The position numbers were made by a program, and so were the translations under genes. From the NCBI GenBank assembly GCA_902601705.1, contig CACKNV010000008.1:12501-57657 (forward strand): a stretch of DNA of 45,157 nt, given 5' to 3'. This DNA comes from an uncultured Pelagibacteraceae bacterium (GTDB taxonomy: Bacteria; Pseudomonadota; Alphaproteobacteria; Pelagibacterales; Pelagibacteraceae). Below, piece after piece: positions 27,848 to 37,197 of the stretch (its first letter is position 1; each line of letters begins with the position of its first letter). The notes under the pieces were generated by a model, which worked only from the letters and a program-made list of their open reading frames with translations, had not been told where the DNA came from and did no database searches.

Positions 27848-28588
27848 TTAATACTTAACGTTTAATAAATATAAGCCACAAGCAGGTGCGGGCGGTGCAC
27901 ACAGACTCCTTTTTTTTGATAGAAAAGCTCTTTTAAAATCAGTAATACTCCATTTACCTGTTGATAAATATTTTAAGCAGCCAACCATTGATCTCACTTG
28001 ATTTTGAAGAAATGATTTTGAAGTAAATCTAATTTTTATTTTTCCATTTACATTAATGATTTTTATTGGATGCATCTTTTTAATTGGTGATTTAGCTGAG
28101 CACGAGGATGCTCTAAAAATTGAGAAATCATGGGTACCTTCTAAAAGTTTAGCTCCTTTTTTCATTAATTTTAAATCTATTTTTTTTTTTACATGCCAAG
28201 CTCTATCTCTATCGATAGACAAATTTCCTTGCCTATTTACAATTAAATATTCATAAGTGCGTAGCTTAGCACTAAATCTTGCATGAAACTCGTTATCCAC
28301 TGTTTGTAAATCTAATATAGAAATTAATTTTTTTTTTAAAAAAAAGTTCATGGAATTCAAAAAAAAATTTTTTTCATTAATCATTTTTTTTGATTTAAAA
28401 TTTGCATACTGAGATAAAGCATGGACACCTTTATCTGTTCTTCCAGAACCTGTTACCTTAATTTTGTTTTTTAAAACTTTTTTTAAAGCTTTTTCCACAC
28501 TATCTTGAATTGATCTTCCGTTTTTTTGACTTTGCCATCCAACAAAATTGGTTCCGTCATACTCAATTTGAATAAGATAGTTAAACAT
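27848..28588 (-). CDS. truA: tRNA pseudouridine(38-40) synthase
   Basis: Makes pseudouridine at positions 38-40 of the tRNA anticodon arm. The catalytic aspartate D52 is in SGRTDKGVHALSQ, with YDGTNFVGWQSQKNGRSIQ at the start and RFTSKSFLQNQVRSMVGCL near the C-terminus. 246 residues, normal. Adjoins fmt without a gap; the order def-fmt-truA is common in alphaproteobacteria and groups translation genes. Confidence 0.97.
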   Translation of the reverse strand: MFNYLIQIEYDGTNFVGWQSQKNGRSIQDSVEKALKKVLKNKIKVTGSGRTDKGVHALSQYANFKSKKMINEKNFFLNSMNFFLKKKLISILDLQTVDNEFHARFSAKLRTYEYLIVNRQGNLSIDRDRAWHVKKKIDLKLMKKGAKLLEGTHDFSIFRASSCSAKSPIKKMHPIKIINVNGKIKIRFTSKSFLQNQVRSMVGCLKYLSTGKWSITDFKRAFLSKKRSLCAPPAPACGLYLLNVKY

Positions 28589-29506
28589 TTAATATACTTT
28601 TTGGCCAATTTTTATCTTATTGCCTCTTAAATATTCATCCACCAACATTTGTTTTTTTCCTTCTTTTTTAAGTTCTATAATTCGCACTGCATTTTTTGAG
28701 CAAGCAATCGTCATTTCATTATCGATAATAGTCCCTACATCTCCTGTTTTCTTTATCTCTTTTGCTTTAATAATTTTAATTCTTTCGTTTTCAAGTTCAA
28801 ACCAACAGCCTGGATTAGGATGGAATGCATTAATCTTTGCAATAATTTTTTTTGCACTCTCAGCCCAGTTGATTTTAGTTTCATTTTTTTCAATTTTTTT
28901 TGCATAAGTCGCCTCTGACTCTTTTTGTTCAACGAATACAGCCTTTTTATCCTCGATTAATTTAATCGAATTCAGAATTAATTTTGCGCCGATTTCTGAC
29001 ATTTTTTTACTTAGATCAGTAAAAGATTCGTCTTGAGAAATGTTTATTTTTTCCTGCATCAGGATTGGGCCTGCATCAAGGTTTGGTACAATTTTCATTA
29101 TTGATATTCCTGTTTCAGAATCCATGTTCATAATTGATCTTTGAATTGGTGCAGCACCTCTCCATTTAGGTAATAAAGATGCATGTACGTTAATGAATGA
29201 AAGATTATCAATATCAAGTAGCTTAGCGGGTAAAATTTTTCCATAGGCAACAACTACTACTAAATCAGGTTTTAATTTTTTTATATGGTTAATCTCTTCA
29301 CTAGTTTCTAATGTTTCAGGGGACCTAACTTTTAAATTTAGTTTTTCTGCACAATGAAAAATTTCTGATTGGGTAAATTTTTGACCCCTGCCGCTTTTAG
29401 TTGCAGGCTGAGTATAAACCTCTAAAATCTTATGACCTGAATCATTAATTGCTTTCAATATCGGAACAGCAAAATGTGGGGTTCCCATAAAAATTATATT
29501 CATCAC
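28589..29506 (-). CDS. fmt: Methionyl-tRNA formyltransferase
   Basis: Formylates initiator Met-tRNA with 10-formyl-THF. The catalytic triad N106, H108 and D144 falls in INVHASLLPKWRGAAPIQ and PNLDAGPIL, at the same numbers as in E. coli. The C-terminal OB-like tRNA-binding domain begins near 205. 305 residues. ATGATG at the start leaves a one-codon ambiguity. Immediately follows def (9-base gap), the enzyme that later removes the formyl group. Confidence 0.98.
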   Translation of the reverse strand: MMNIIFMGTPHFAVPILKAINDSGHKILEVYTQPATKSGRGQKFTQSEIFHCAEKLNLKVRSPETLETSEEINHIKKLKPDLVVVVAYGKILPAKLLDIDNLSFINVHASLLPKWRGAAPIQRSIMNMDSETGISIMKIVPNLDAGPILMQEKINISQDESFTDLSKKMSEIGAKLILNSIKLIEDKKAVFVEQKESEATYAKKIEKNETKINWAESAKKIIAKINAFHPNPGCWFELENERIKIIKAKEIKKTGDVGTIIDNEMTIACSKNAVRIIELKKEGKKQMLVDEYLRGNKIKIGQKVY

Positions 29507-29515
29507 TATTTAAAT

Positions 29516-30040
29516 TTATAAAACAACTTTGTTAAATTCTTTTTTTTGTTTTATCAATTTTTTTACAATCATATCTTTTTTTAATTTAGATAAATAATCA
29601 ATAAATAAGACCCCATTGAGATGATCAACTTCGTGTTGTATGCAAGTCGCTAAAAGTCCGTCGGCCACTAATTCTTTTTCTTTTCCATCATAATCAATAA
29701 ATTTAACTTGACATTCTGCTGGTCTTTCAATTTCAGCAAAATGACCTGGTAACGAGAGACAGCCTTCCTCATAAACAGAAGTTTTTTTAGATCTAGAAAT
29801 TATTTCTGGATTTACTAAAAAAAGAGGGGTTTTTTTTTCTTCATCTTTGGAAATATCAATTACGATTATGCGTTTTAAAATTCCTACTTGAACTGCTGCT
29901 AGGCCTATTCCTGGAGCAGCATACATAGTTTCTAACATATCGTCTAATAATTTTCTTATTTCATCATCAACTTTTTCTAAGGACTCACTTTTTTTTCTTA
30001 AAATAGGATCTGGCTCAATAACAATTTTTCTTATGGACAT
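29516..30040 (-). CDS. def: Peptide deformylase
   Basis: Removes the N-formyl group from nascent proteins. Fe/Zn ligands C94, H136 and H140 with catalytic E137 are in EEGCLSLPG and QHEVDHLNG; the third signature GIGLAAVQ is at 44-51. 174 residues, class I type. Between the exported 578-residue protein (17-base gap) and fmt. Confidence 0.98.
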   Translation of the reverse strand: MSIRKIVIEPDPILRKKSESLEKVDDEIRKLLDDMLETMYAAPGIGLAAVQVGILKRIIVIDISKDEEKKTPLFLVNPEIISRSKKTSVYEEGCLSLPGHFAEIERPAECQVKFIDYDGKEKELVADGLLATCIQHEVDHLNGVLFIDYLSKLKKDMIVKKLIKQKKEFNKVVL

Positions 30041-30057
30041 TATTAATTATATTTTAA

Positions 30058-31794
30058 TTAGGTTCTTAATGGTAGGGCAGAATTTAAAACTTTATTTCTT
30101 ATTGTCACTAAATTCATTTTATTTAAAAGATTTGTTACAAAATATATAGTTTCAGGATCAAGTTCATATGGCTCATCTTCTCCAATTATCTCTACTATTT
30201 TTAAAGCCAAAAATGCTTTCTGGTCATTGTCAATTAATTTTAACAGATTGTTTGGTACGTCAAATTTTTTTGAAAGCTCATCATATTTAAAATTTGATGG
30301 TAATGAAAAACCATCGTTAATTAACGTGTCGGCCAAAGCTAAATCTTTAGCTGAAATGAAATATTTTTTATTTTTAGTTATCTTATTAAAAATCTTATCA
30401 ATATCTTTTTGTACTTTCTTTTTGCTCTCTCCCTCTACGTAATATTTTAATATCTTAGATTGATGTAAAATTTTATCATTGTATTTTACTTTTCCTAAAA
30501 TCAAATCTTCATCAGATATAATTCTAGTTGATGCTAACTCTTGATAATCTTCTGGTAAATTTTCAATACCAATTTCTTCAATTTTATCGCTTAAAAATTT
30601 TGAGTAAATGTTAGTTAAATCGGCTTTTTTAAATAATTCCTCTAGCAGAAACAGGTATTCAATTTTTGATTTGTTTCCCTCAGATAAAAGATATTTTTGA
30701 TATATAAGTGCTCTAGCATCACTTTCGTCTAATGCTTTGTAATTATTTTTAGCGTTAATTAAAGTACTTAAATTAAAAGGAACTTGTTTATAAATTTCAA
30801 AAATTTTATTTTTGTCTAATTGGTTACTATTAGCGGCTATTTCTAACTCTTTAAGTTTTTTTTTGTCAGATGCATCTTCTAATTTTATGAGGTTAGCAGC
30901 ATTCAAATATTTCCATATTTCTGGTTTAGTTTGTTTCGACGGCTCATATTTAAAATCAGTGATTGTTATACTTGAGAGATAAAAATTTAAAAGATTTTTT
31001 TCGTTTATTTTATTACTAGTTTTATCTGTGACTCCTAAAAGAAAATTAATTTTATCGTCGTAAAACTTACTTGATTGTTTCTGTTCTCGCAGAAGATCTA
31101 ATAAAAGTTGAGCCTCTGATTTTTTTTCATTAAAAATTAAACAATATATTTTAAATTTTTCTAAGTAAGCATCTTTAATTTTTGCATCAATAAATTTAAT
31201 TTTATCACATCCTTCTTTTATATTTGCGCTAGCAATATTTTTATCGACTAAATATTGTACGGCTTTACTTTTACTTTCAAATTGTTCATTTTGTTTTAAA
31301 AAACTCTCTATCAATTCTATTCTATCATTTTTTATTAACCAATTTATTTTTAGATTTACAAATTCTTTTTCATTCATTCCTTGTGGAGGGTATGAAAATG
31401 AAAATAAAATTCCCTCTAATATTTCCTCAGAAGATCTTGATAGATCAATTTTATTAATCCTTTTTAAGCTAGATCTCAAATCTTCAGCTTTAGTAGTTGA
31501 CCACATGTTTAAATTCAAATCGTAATTTGCTGGCTCATATATTCCATAAACTTTTTGTTCGTCTGGTTGTTTTACAAAATCTTCTTGGATTTGAATTTTT
31601 TCAATTGCCTCTATAGTTTGAAGAGGTTTCACCTTAGATTTTAAAGCGCCCTCATCATCCAATGGTTTGGGGATTTCCATTTTTTTTTCTTTATTTTTAT
31701 CCCAAATGTCAATTTTTTTTTCTTCACTTTGAAGAGGAGTATAAAAAAGGATAATTAATAAGCCTATTATGTAATTAAAGCTTTTTAATTTCAT
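30058..31794 (-). CDS. Exported helical-repeat-like protein, unknown
   Basis: 578 residues that I cannot name. It begins with a clear signal peptide (MKLKSFNYIIGLLIILFYTPLQS, cleavage likely near residue 23), so it is periplasmic. The body is Lys/Glu/Leu-rich and predicted mostly helical, with a spacing reminiscent of TPR/solenoid proteins (for example IKINWLIKNDRIELIESFLKQ). No enzyme motif is visible. It lies upstream of def-fmt-truA and overlaps, by 20 bases, a 59-residue membrane protein ahead of it. The same position next to translation genes suggests shared transcription rather than shared function. Confidence 0.8.
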   Translation of the reverse strand: MKLKSFNYIIGLLIILFYTPLQSEEKKIDIWDKNKEKKMEIPKPLDDEGALKSKVKPLQTIEAIEKIQIQEDFVKQPDEQKVYGIYEPANYDLNLNMWSTTKAEDLRSSLKRINKIDLSRSSEEILEGILFSFSYPPQGMNEKEFVNLKINWLIKNDRIELIESFLKQNEQFESKSKAVQYLVDKNIASANIKEGCDKIKFIDAKIKDAYLEKFKIYCLIFNEKKSEAQLLLDLLREQKQSSKFYDDKINFLLGVTDKTSNKINEKNLLNFYLSSITITDFKYEPSKQTKPEIWKYLNAANLIKLEDASDKKKLKELEIAANSNQLDKNKIFEIYKQVPFNLSTLINAKNNYKALDESDARALIYQKYLLSEGNKSKIEYLFLLEELFKKADLTNIYSKFLSDKIEEIGIENLPEDYQELASTRIISDEDLILGKVKYNDKILHQSKILKYYVEGESKKKVQKDIDKIFNKITKNKKYFISAKDLALADTLINDGFSLPSNFKYDELSKKFDVPNNLLKLIDNDQKAFLALKIVEIIGEDEPYELDPETIYFVTNLLNKMNLVTIRNKVLNSALPLRT

Positions 31795-31954
31795 TAGTAA
31801 CGTCGATTTGGTATTTTTTTTCTGGGCTGGGAAAACTTACTTTTTCTATGAGAAAAATTGCAATGATAAAAATAACAATAATTAATAATAGCTTTATTAA
31901 AATTTTAATTATTGAACTACCTAAACGTGGTTGTCTATTGTATTTAAGTTGCAT
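31775..31954 (-). CDS. 59-residue single-pass membrane protein
   Basis: Starts with ATG at 31952-31954 and ends in TAA at 31775-31777, 20 bases inside the next gene in a different frame. The product has a basic N-terminus (MQLKYNRQPRLGSSIIK), one strong membrane helix (about 15-37, ILIKLLLIIVIFIIAIFLI) and a short charged tail (EKVSFPSPEKKYQIDVTNEIK). Positive-inside rule predicts N-in, C-terminus in the periplasm, the same compartment as its exported neighbour. The overlap, orientation and membrane layout support a real gene, though I do not recognise the family. Confidence 0.7.
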   Translation of the reverse strand: MQLKYNRQPRLGSSIIKILIKLLLIIVIFIIAIFLIEKVSFPSPEKKYQIDVTNEIKKL

Positions 31955-32026
31955 ACTTTAAGATTTTATTTAAACTCAATAAATAAGACATATTTATGGA
32001 AATTCAAAATCAAAAAGTTAGCTAAA

Positions 32027-32548
32027 GTGAGAAAAAACCTTACTTTGACCGGAATGATGGGTGTAGGAAAATCTACAATCGGCAAAAACTTGGCTAAAAA
32101 GCTTAATTATAATTTTGTAGATGTTGATAAAATTATAGAAGCAAAGGAAGGTCAATCAATTAATTTAATATTTAAAAATAAAAGTGAAAAATACTTTCGT
32201 AAAATTGAAAATGATATTACTCTTTTTGAACTAAAAAAAGAAAAAGTAGTCATATCTCTAGGTGGTGGTGCTTTTTTGAATGATACAATAAGAAAAAATG
32301 CAAAAAAATCATCAGTGAGTTTTTGGTTAGATGTGCCCCTTTCAGTATTAATTAAGAGGTTAAAAAAAAGTAGACAAAGACCACTTTTATATAAGCAAAA
32401 CTTAAATGAAACAGTAAAAAAAATTTATTTCGAAAGAAAGAAAACTTATAATGAAGCTGACTACAAAATTAAATGTAGTTCTTTGAAGTTAAGCGAAATT
32501 GTAAATAGAATAATTTATTTATATGAAAAATCAAGAAATAAAGTTTAA
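32027..32548 (+). CDS. aroK: Shikimate kinase
   Basis: Phosphorylates shikimate. From GTG at 32027 the protein is 173 residues, the usual length, starting VRKNLTLTGMMGVGKST with Walker A GMMGVGKST at 9-17; then DVDKIIE, ISLGGGAF (shikimate-binding GGG) and the RQRPLL lid. The frame can be extended upstream to a TTG at 31931, but the extra 32 residues are unlike the family and would run across the start of the divergent membrane-protein gene, so I prefer 32027. aroB follows with a 26-base overlap. Confidence 0.93.
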   Translation: MRKNLTLTGMMGVGKSTIGKNLAKKLNYNFVDVDKIIEAKEGQSINLIFKNKSEKYFRKIENDITLFELKKEKVVISLGGGAFLNDTIRKNAKKSSVSFWLDVPLSVLIKRLKKSRQRPLLYKQNLNETVKKIYFERKKTYNEADYKIKCSSLKLSEIVNRIIYLYEKSRNKV

Positions 32549-33635
32549 AAATAAGAATAGTAATTACTCAATTATTGTGGGTAAAAATTCTCTTAAAATT
32601 TTACCAAATAAAATTAGATTACTGTGCCCAAGAACAAAAAAAATTGCATTAGTTATAGATAAAAAAGTACCAAAAAAATTTAAAACGATATTAAAAAAAA
32701 AACTCAAAAAATATGAAGTTTTATTTATTCAATTTAATGCTAATGAAAAAAATAAATCTATTAATACAGTAAATTACTACTTAAAAATTTTACTCTCTAA
32801 AAATTTCAACCGTTCAGATTTAATAATCAGCGTTGGAGGAGGTATTACAGGAGATACAATTGGTTTTGTTGCGAGTATTTTTAAAAGGGGAATAAATTTT
32901 ATAAATATCCCGACAACACTACTTGCTCAAGTTGACTCGGCTGTTGGTGGAAAAACTGGTGTGAATTCAGTTTATGGAAAAAATTTAATTGGGTCATTTT
33001 ATCAGCCAAAATTAGTTATTAGCGACACCGCTTTTATAAACTCCTTGCCTAAAAGAGAAATGATTTGCGGTTTTGCTGAAATTTTGAAGCATTCAATTAT
33101 AAAAGATAAACATTTTTTTAAATGGTTAGAAAAAAATTCAAAATTAGTTTTTTCAAAAAGCTCTAAAGAATTAATCTACGCAATTAAAAAGAGTTGCGAA
33201 ATAAAAAACCACTTTGTGACACGTGACACAAATGAGAAAGGTATTAGAATGGTTTTAAATTTTGGACACACTTTCGCTCATGCTATTGAAATAAAAAATA
33301 ATTACTCAAAAAAAATTACTCATGGTGAAGCTGTTTTATCGGGTATGATTTTAGAAACAAAGCTTTCTGTGATTAAAAAAATCTGCTCTATGAAAACATT
33401 GATACGTATTTTGAGTTTTTATAAAAAAAATAGTTTAGAGTATACTTATAAAAAGTATAAACATCATAAATCAATTAATCAATTAATCCCTTTTTTAAAA
33501 AATGATAAAAAAAACAATGATGATAAAATTAATTTTATTCTTTTAAATAGAATTGGAAAAACTGCATTGCCTAATAAAAGTAAAATTTCGATAAGTAATT
33601 TGAAAAAGATGATTAAGTTTATTTCTCAATACTAA
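32523..33635 (+). CDS. aroB: 3-dehydroquinate synthase
   Basis: Second shikimate-pathway step, NAD- and metal-dependent. 370 residues with VGGGITGDTIGFVASIFKRG (NAD binding), PTTLLAQVDSAVGGKTGVN and the metal ligands in HGEAVLSGM and NFGHTFAHAIE. N-terminal part (IIVGKNSLKIL) as in other bacterial AroB. Start overlaps the aroK end by 26 bases, so coupled translation. The 3' end overlaps the convergent bolA gene by 17 bases. Confidence 0.97.
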   Translation: MKNQEIKFKNKNSNYSIIVGKNSLKILPNKIRLLCPRTKKIALVIDKKVPKKFKTILKKKLKKYEVLFIQFNANEKNKSINTVNYYLKILLSKNFNRSDLIISVGGGITGDTIGFVASIFKRGINFINIPTTLLAQVDSAVGGKTGVNSVYGKNLIGSFYQPKLVISDTAFINSLPKREMICGFAEILKHSIIKDKHFFKWLEKNSKLVFSKSSKELIYAIKKSCEIKNHFVTRDTNEKGIRMVLNFGHTFAHAIEIKNNYSKKITHGEAVLSGMILETKLSVIKKICSMKTLIRILSFYKKNSLEYTYKKYKHHKSINQLIPFLKNDKKNNDDKINFILLNRIGKTALPNKSKISISNLKKMIKFISQY

Positions 33636-33876
33636 TTTCTAAAGCATGTATTTTAGTTTCTAAATCCTCTTTCAAGATTTTCATTATCATCTTTTGAGCA
33701 TTGATTCTTGATAAAGAATTCAAATATGAAGATTTAATTTTTAATTTAAGATGAAATTTTTCTGGTGAGTAAAATTTATGCCCTTTATGTTTATGAGAAT
33801 TATCAACTATTTCAATATTTTCTAATTCTATCTCATTTTTTAATTTATTACAGATTTCTTCAAAATAAATTTTCAT
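33619..33876 (-). CDS. BolA family protein
   Basis: 85 residues with the BolA/IbaG class II KH-like fold: a helix start (FEEICNKLKNEIELENIEIVDNS), the loop HKGH with the conserved histidine that helps bind glutaredoxin-held [2Fe-2S] clusters, then FHLKLKIKS and the helix INAQKMIMKILKEDL. BolA proteins take part in Fe-S handling or regulation; the precise role here is unknown. The gene is divergent from the J-protein gene (30-base gap), a neighbourhood kept in many alphaproteobacteria. Confidence 0.9.
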   Translation of the reverse strand: MKIYFEEICNKLKNEIELENIEIVDNSHKHKGHKFYSPEKFHLKLKIKSSYLNSLSRINAQKMIMKILKEDLETKIHALEISIEK

Positions 33877-33906
33877 TGATTTAATTTTACTATATAGACT
33901 TATTCA

Positions 33907-34422
33907 ATGAAAATAATTTGTGATTGGGAAAATTGTAATGAAATAGGCTCTTACAAAGCGCCTGTAGAAAAAGATAATAGCAAAAAGTATAGATTGCTTT
34001 GTTTAAATCATATTAAAATTTTTAACAAAAATTGGAATTATTTTGAAAATATGAATGATCAAGAAATTGAATTTTTTATAAAATCTGATTTAACATGGCA
34101 CAAATCTACGAAAACCTTTGGGTCATCAGAAAATTTTTTCAATATTTTGTGGAACAATGCTTTAGATGATAAATTAAATATATTTAAAAGCTCAAATTTT
34201 AGAGATTTTAAGAAAACAAAAATGTCTCAGCAAGATAAAGATGCTCTACAAGTAATGGAATTAAACCAAGAGGTAAAATGGGAGCAAATTCAATCAAAAT
34301 TCAAAGAACTTGTAAAAAAATACCATCCTGATAAAAACCAAGGCAGTAAAAAATTTGAAGATAAATTAAAAAAAATTACTTTGGCATACAGCCAGCTTAA
34401 AAAGACTTTAGGAAAAAAATGA
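33907..34422 (+). CDS. J-domain protein with N-terminal cysteine motif
   Basis: 171 residues. The C-terminal third is a J domain with HPD at 140-142 ([20 protein letters not shown]), which stimulates a DnaK-type chaperone ATPase. The N-terminus has C5, C10, C32 and H35 (CDWENC...CLNH), a possible zinc site. It ends 4 bases inside cobS, so it is translated with CobS/CobT. Alphaproteobacteria commonly have this J protein next to BolA and CobST; a chaperone role for this group is inferred. Confidence 0.9.
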   Translation: MKIICDWENCNEIGSYKAPVEKDNSKKYRLLCLNHIKIFNKNWNYFENMNDQEIEFFIKSDLTWHKSTKTFGSSENFFNILWNNALDDKLNIFKSSNFRDFKKTKMSQQDKDALQVMELNQEVKWEQIQSKFKELVKKYHPDKNQGSKKFEDKLKKITLAYSQLKKTLGKK

Positions 34423-35396
34423 GTTCAGAACATTTATTACAAAAAACAGACATCAAATTGTCAGTGAAACAAACATTTGGATTTGAAAGCGATATGCAAG
34501 TTGGAGCTTTTTCAAAAAAAAATCAGTATGTTCCTAAGATTGATCCTGATTATAAATTTGATAAGGATACCACTCTAGCAATTTTAGCTGGATTTTCTTT
34601 TAATAAAAGAGTTTTAATTCAAGGTTACCATGGAACAGGTAAATCTACTCACATCGAACAAGTAGCAGCTAGACTTAACTGGCCATGTGTCAGAGTTAAT
34701 TTAGATAGTCACATAAGCAGAATAGATTTAATAGGCAAAGATGCAATAATATTAAAAGATGGCAAACAAGTTACAGAGTTTAAGGAAGGTATTTTACCTT
34801 GGTCAATCCAAAATCCTGTTGCATTAGTTTTTGATGAATATGATGCAGGAAGGCCGGACGTGATGTTTGTAATACAAAGAGTTTTAGAAAGCGAAGGAAA
34901 TTTTACATTACTTGATAAAAATAAAGTTTTGCAGCAACACGATTTATTTAGAATTTTTGCAACAACAAATACTGTTGGGCTAGGTGATACAACTGGTTTG
35001 TATCATGGTACGCAACAAATCAATCAAGGTCAAATGGATAGATGGAATATTGTCTCAACGTTAAATTATCTTCCTTTTGAAAAAGAATTAGATATAGTTA
35101 TGTCCAAGAATAAAAACTTTAATAATAAAGAAGGAAAAGAACTTTTATCAAACATGATAAAGGTAGCTGATCTTACAAGAAAAGGTTTTATAAACGGTGA
35201 TATCTCTACTGTTATGAGTCCGCGTACAGTTTTACACTGGGCAGAAAATACAAGTATATTCAAAGATCAAGGTTATGCTTTTAGAATTACATTTTTAAAT
35301 AAATGTGATGAATTAGAGAAAAAAATAATTTCCGAATATTACCAAAGATGCTTTGGTGAAGACCTGCCAGAGTCTTCAATCAATATCACTTTATAA
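34419..35396 (+). CDS. cobS: CobS-type AAA+ ATPase
   Basis: 325 residues, MoxR-like AAA+ ATPase with Walker [10 protein letters not shown] (69-77), Walker B ALVFDE (135-140), sensor region [12 protein letters not shown] and an arginine-rich end. An N-terminal CobS extension (about 10-45) is present. In cobalamin makers CobS drives the CobN cobaltochelatase with CobT; no CobN or other cobalamin gene is in this window and SAR11 is not known to make B12 de novo. So the substrate here is likely something else. Overlaps the J-protein gene by 4 bases and precedes CobT by one base. Confidence 0.93.
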   Translation: MSSEHLLQKTDIKLSVKQTFGFESDMQVGAFSKKNQYVPKIDPDYKFDKDTTLAILAGFSFNKRVLIQGYHGTGKSTHIEQVAARLNWPCVRVNLDSHISRIDLIGKDAIILKDGKQVTEFKEGILPWSIQNPVALVFDEYDAGRPDVMFVIQRVLESEGNFTLLDKNKVLQQHDLFRIFATTNTVGLGDTTGLYHGTQQINQGQMDRWNIVSTLNYLPFEKELDIVMSKNKNFNNKEGKELLSNMIKVADLTRKGFINGDISTVMSPRTVLHWAENTSIFKDQGYAFRITFLNKCDELEKKIISEYYQRCFGEDLPESSINITL

Positions 35397-35397
35397 A

Positions 35398-37197
35398 GTG
35401 GAAAATAAAAAAGAAAAAATAGCTGATTTCAAAACTGCAATTAGTTCTACAGTAAGATCATTATCTAATTCAGAAAATATTGAAGTTTCATTTGGAAATG
35501 ATAACCCCAAATCAGAAACAAATTCAATTAGGCTTCCAGAATTTACAGCAATTAATAACAAGTTAAATTATAATCAAATTAGAGCGGTAGCAGATTCAAA
35601 ATCTTTAAGACGTAGATTTTCAGATCCTAAAACATTGAAAAAATATGAACCTGACGGAAATATATCTAAACAATTATATAAAATTTCAGAAAAAATTAGA
35701 TGTGAAAAGATTGGAACAAGCTATTTTAAAGGAGTAAAAAACAATATTGAAACTTTCTATCAAGAAAGACTATCCGGCTTAGACCTTAAAAGCAGTGAAG
35801 ATAAAATTGTGGAGTCTTTTGAAAACTACTTGAGAACAAAATTTCTAAATTTTGAGAATAATATACAAATCGATAAAAAACTTAAATCCTATAAGAAAGA
35901 CCTCAATGAAAAATTTAAAGATAAGATAAATAAGTTGAGTGACTTAACCTTAGATCAAGAAAAATTTAACTCATTAATTTCTAAGCTCATCACAAATATG
36001 AATCTCGATGAAAACATAGATGAAGAGGAAAAAAAAGATGACGAACAAAATAATAAAGATAATCAAAATAAACCTGATAACCAAGAGAAACAAGCAAAAG
36101 AGAAAGAAGATAAACAGGAGGAGATGTCCATAGACTCTGCTATTCCTGATCTTGAAAATGAGGCAAAAGAGTCAGACCAAGCTGAGGAAGACATTGAAAT
36201 AGAAGATAGTTCTCAGCCTGATTTAAGAAAAAAAGGTAAGAGTGCTTTAGGTGACATTAATTATAAAACCTATACCGAAGAATTCGACGAAATCATAAAA
36301 GCAGAAGAATTAGAGAGTGTTGAAGAACTTACGAGACTAAGAAAAAATTTAGATCAACAATTATTACAACTTAAAAATTTTATTTCTAAACTTGCTAATA
36401 AATTACAAAGGAAACTATTAGCAAAACAAAACAGATCTTGGAACTTTGACCTTGAAGAAGGATTATTAGATACTTCAAAATTACCAAGAATAATTATGGA
36501 TCCATTTAATTCTTTATCTTTTAAAAAAGAAAAAGATATTGAGTTCAAAGATACATTGGTAACAATTTTAATAGATAACTCCGGCTCTATGAGAGGCAAA
36601 CCTATTTCAGTTGCAGCGATCTGCGCAGACATACTTTCTAGAACATTAGAGAGGTGTGCAGTTAAAGTTGAGATACTTGGCTTTACTACGAAACATTGGA
36701 AGGGAGGATCCTCTAGAGAAAAATGGATGAAAAATGATAAACCGACTTTACCAGGAAGGTTAAACGATCTTAGACACATAATTTACAAATCTGCGGATAC
36801 ACCTTGGAGACAGGCAAAAAATAATATGGGGCTTATGCTTAAAGAGGGTTTGCTTAAAGAAAATATTGATGGAGAAGCACTTAAATGGGCTTACAACAAA
36901 ATGAATAGAAGAAAAGAAGAAAGAAAAATTCTAATGGTTATATCAGATGGAGCTCCAGTTGATGATTCTACATTATCAACAAATACAAGTGACTATCTGG
37001 AGTCTAATCTTAAAAAGACAGTTAAATGGATTGAGAGTAAAACCAATATAGAGTTGTTAGCTATAGGAATTGGACACGATGTTACAAGATACTATAATCA
37101 AGCAGTTAAAATTACTGATGTTCAGGATTTAGGTGATGTTATGATAAATCAACTAACTGATCTTTTTGTTGAAAAAAATAAAAAAACAATTCACTAA
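35398..37197 (+). CDS. cobT: CobT-type VWA protein
   Basis: 599 residues from GTG at 35398, one base after the cobS stop; an earlier TTG start (35353) would only add 15 residues read from the cobS frame overlap. The N-terminal CobT domain includes [15 protein letters not shown]; a highly acidic, Asp/Glu/Gln-rich linker spans about 200-295; the C-terminal VWA domain has the MIDAS motif DNSGS (393-397) and [12 protein letters not shown]. It forms the partner of CobS, an AAA+/VWA pair like MoxR-VWA. Function beyond cobaltochelation is uncertain; see findings. Confidence 0.93.
   Translation: MENKKEKIADFKTAISSTVRSLSNSENIEVSFGNDNPKSETNSIRLPEFTAINNKLNYNQIRAVADSKSLRRRFSDPKTLKKYEPDGNISKQLYKISEKIRCEKIGTSYFKGVKNNIETFYQERLSGLDLKSSEDKIVESFENYLRTKFLNFENNIQIDKKLKSYKKDLNEKFKDKINKLSDLTLDQEKFNSLISKLITNMNLDENIDEEEKKDDEQNNKDNQNKPDNQEKQAKEKEDKQEEMSIDSAIPDLENEAKESDQAEEDIEIEDSSQPDLRKKGKSALGDINYKTYTEEFDEIIKAEELESVEELTRLRKNLDQQLLQLKNFISKLANKLQRKLLAKQNRSWNFDLEEGLLDTSKLPRIIMDPFNSLSFKKEKDIEFKDTLVTILIDNSGSMRGKPISVAAICADILSRTLERCAVKVEILGFTTKHWKGGSSREKWMKNDKPTLPGRLNDLRHIIYKSADTPWRQAKNNMGLMLKEGLLKENIDGEALKWAYNKMNRRKEERKILMVISDGAPVDDSTLSTNTSDYLESNLKKTVKWIESKTNIELLAIGIGHDVTRYYNQAVKITDVQDLGDVMINQLTDLFVEKNKKTIH

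Noticed and set aside
31931-32026. Upstream TTG extension of aroK (32 extra residues)
   Set aside because: The added residues do not resemble shikimate kinase and the start would overlap the divergent 59-residue membrane-protein start; GTG at 32027 gives the normal length.
35353-35397. TTG start of cobT inside cobS
   Set aside because: The 15 extra residues come from a different-frame reading of the cobS end; GTG one base after the cobS stop is more natural.
36354-36779. 141-residue antisense ORF inside cobT
   Set aside because: It lies fully opposite the VWA domain with no family resemblance; a shadow frame.
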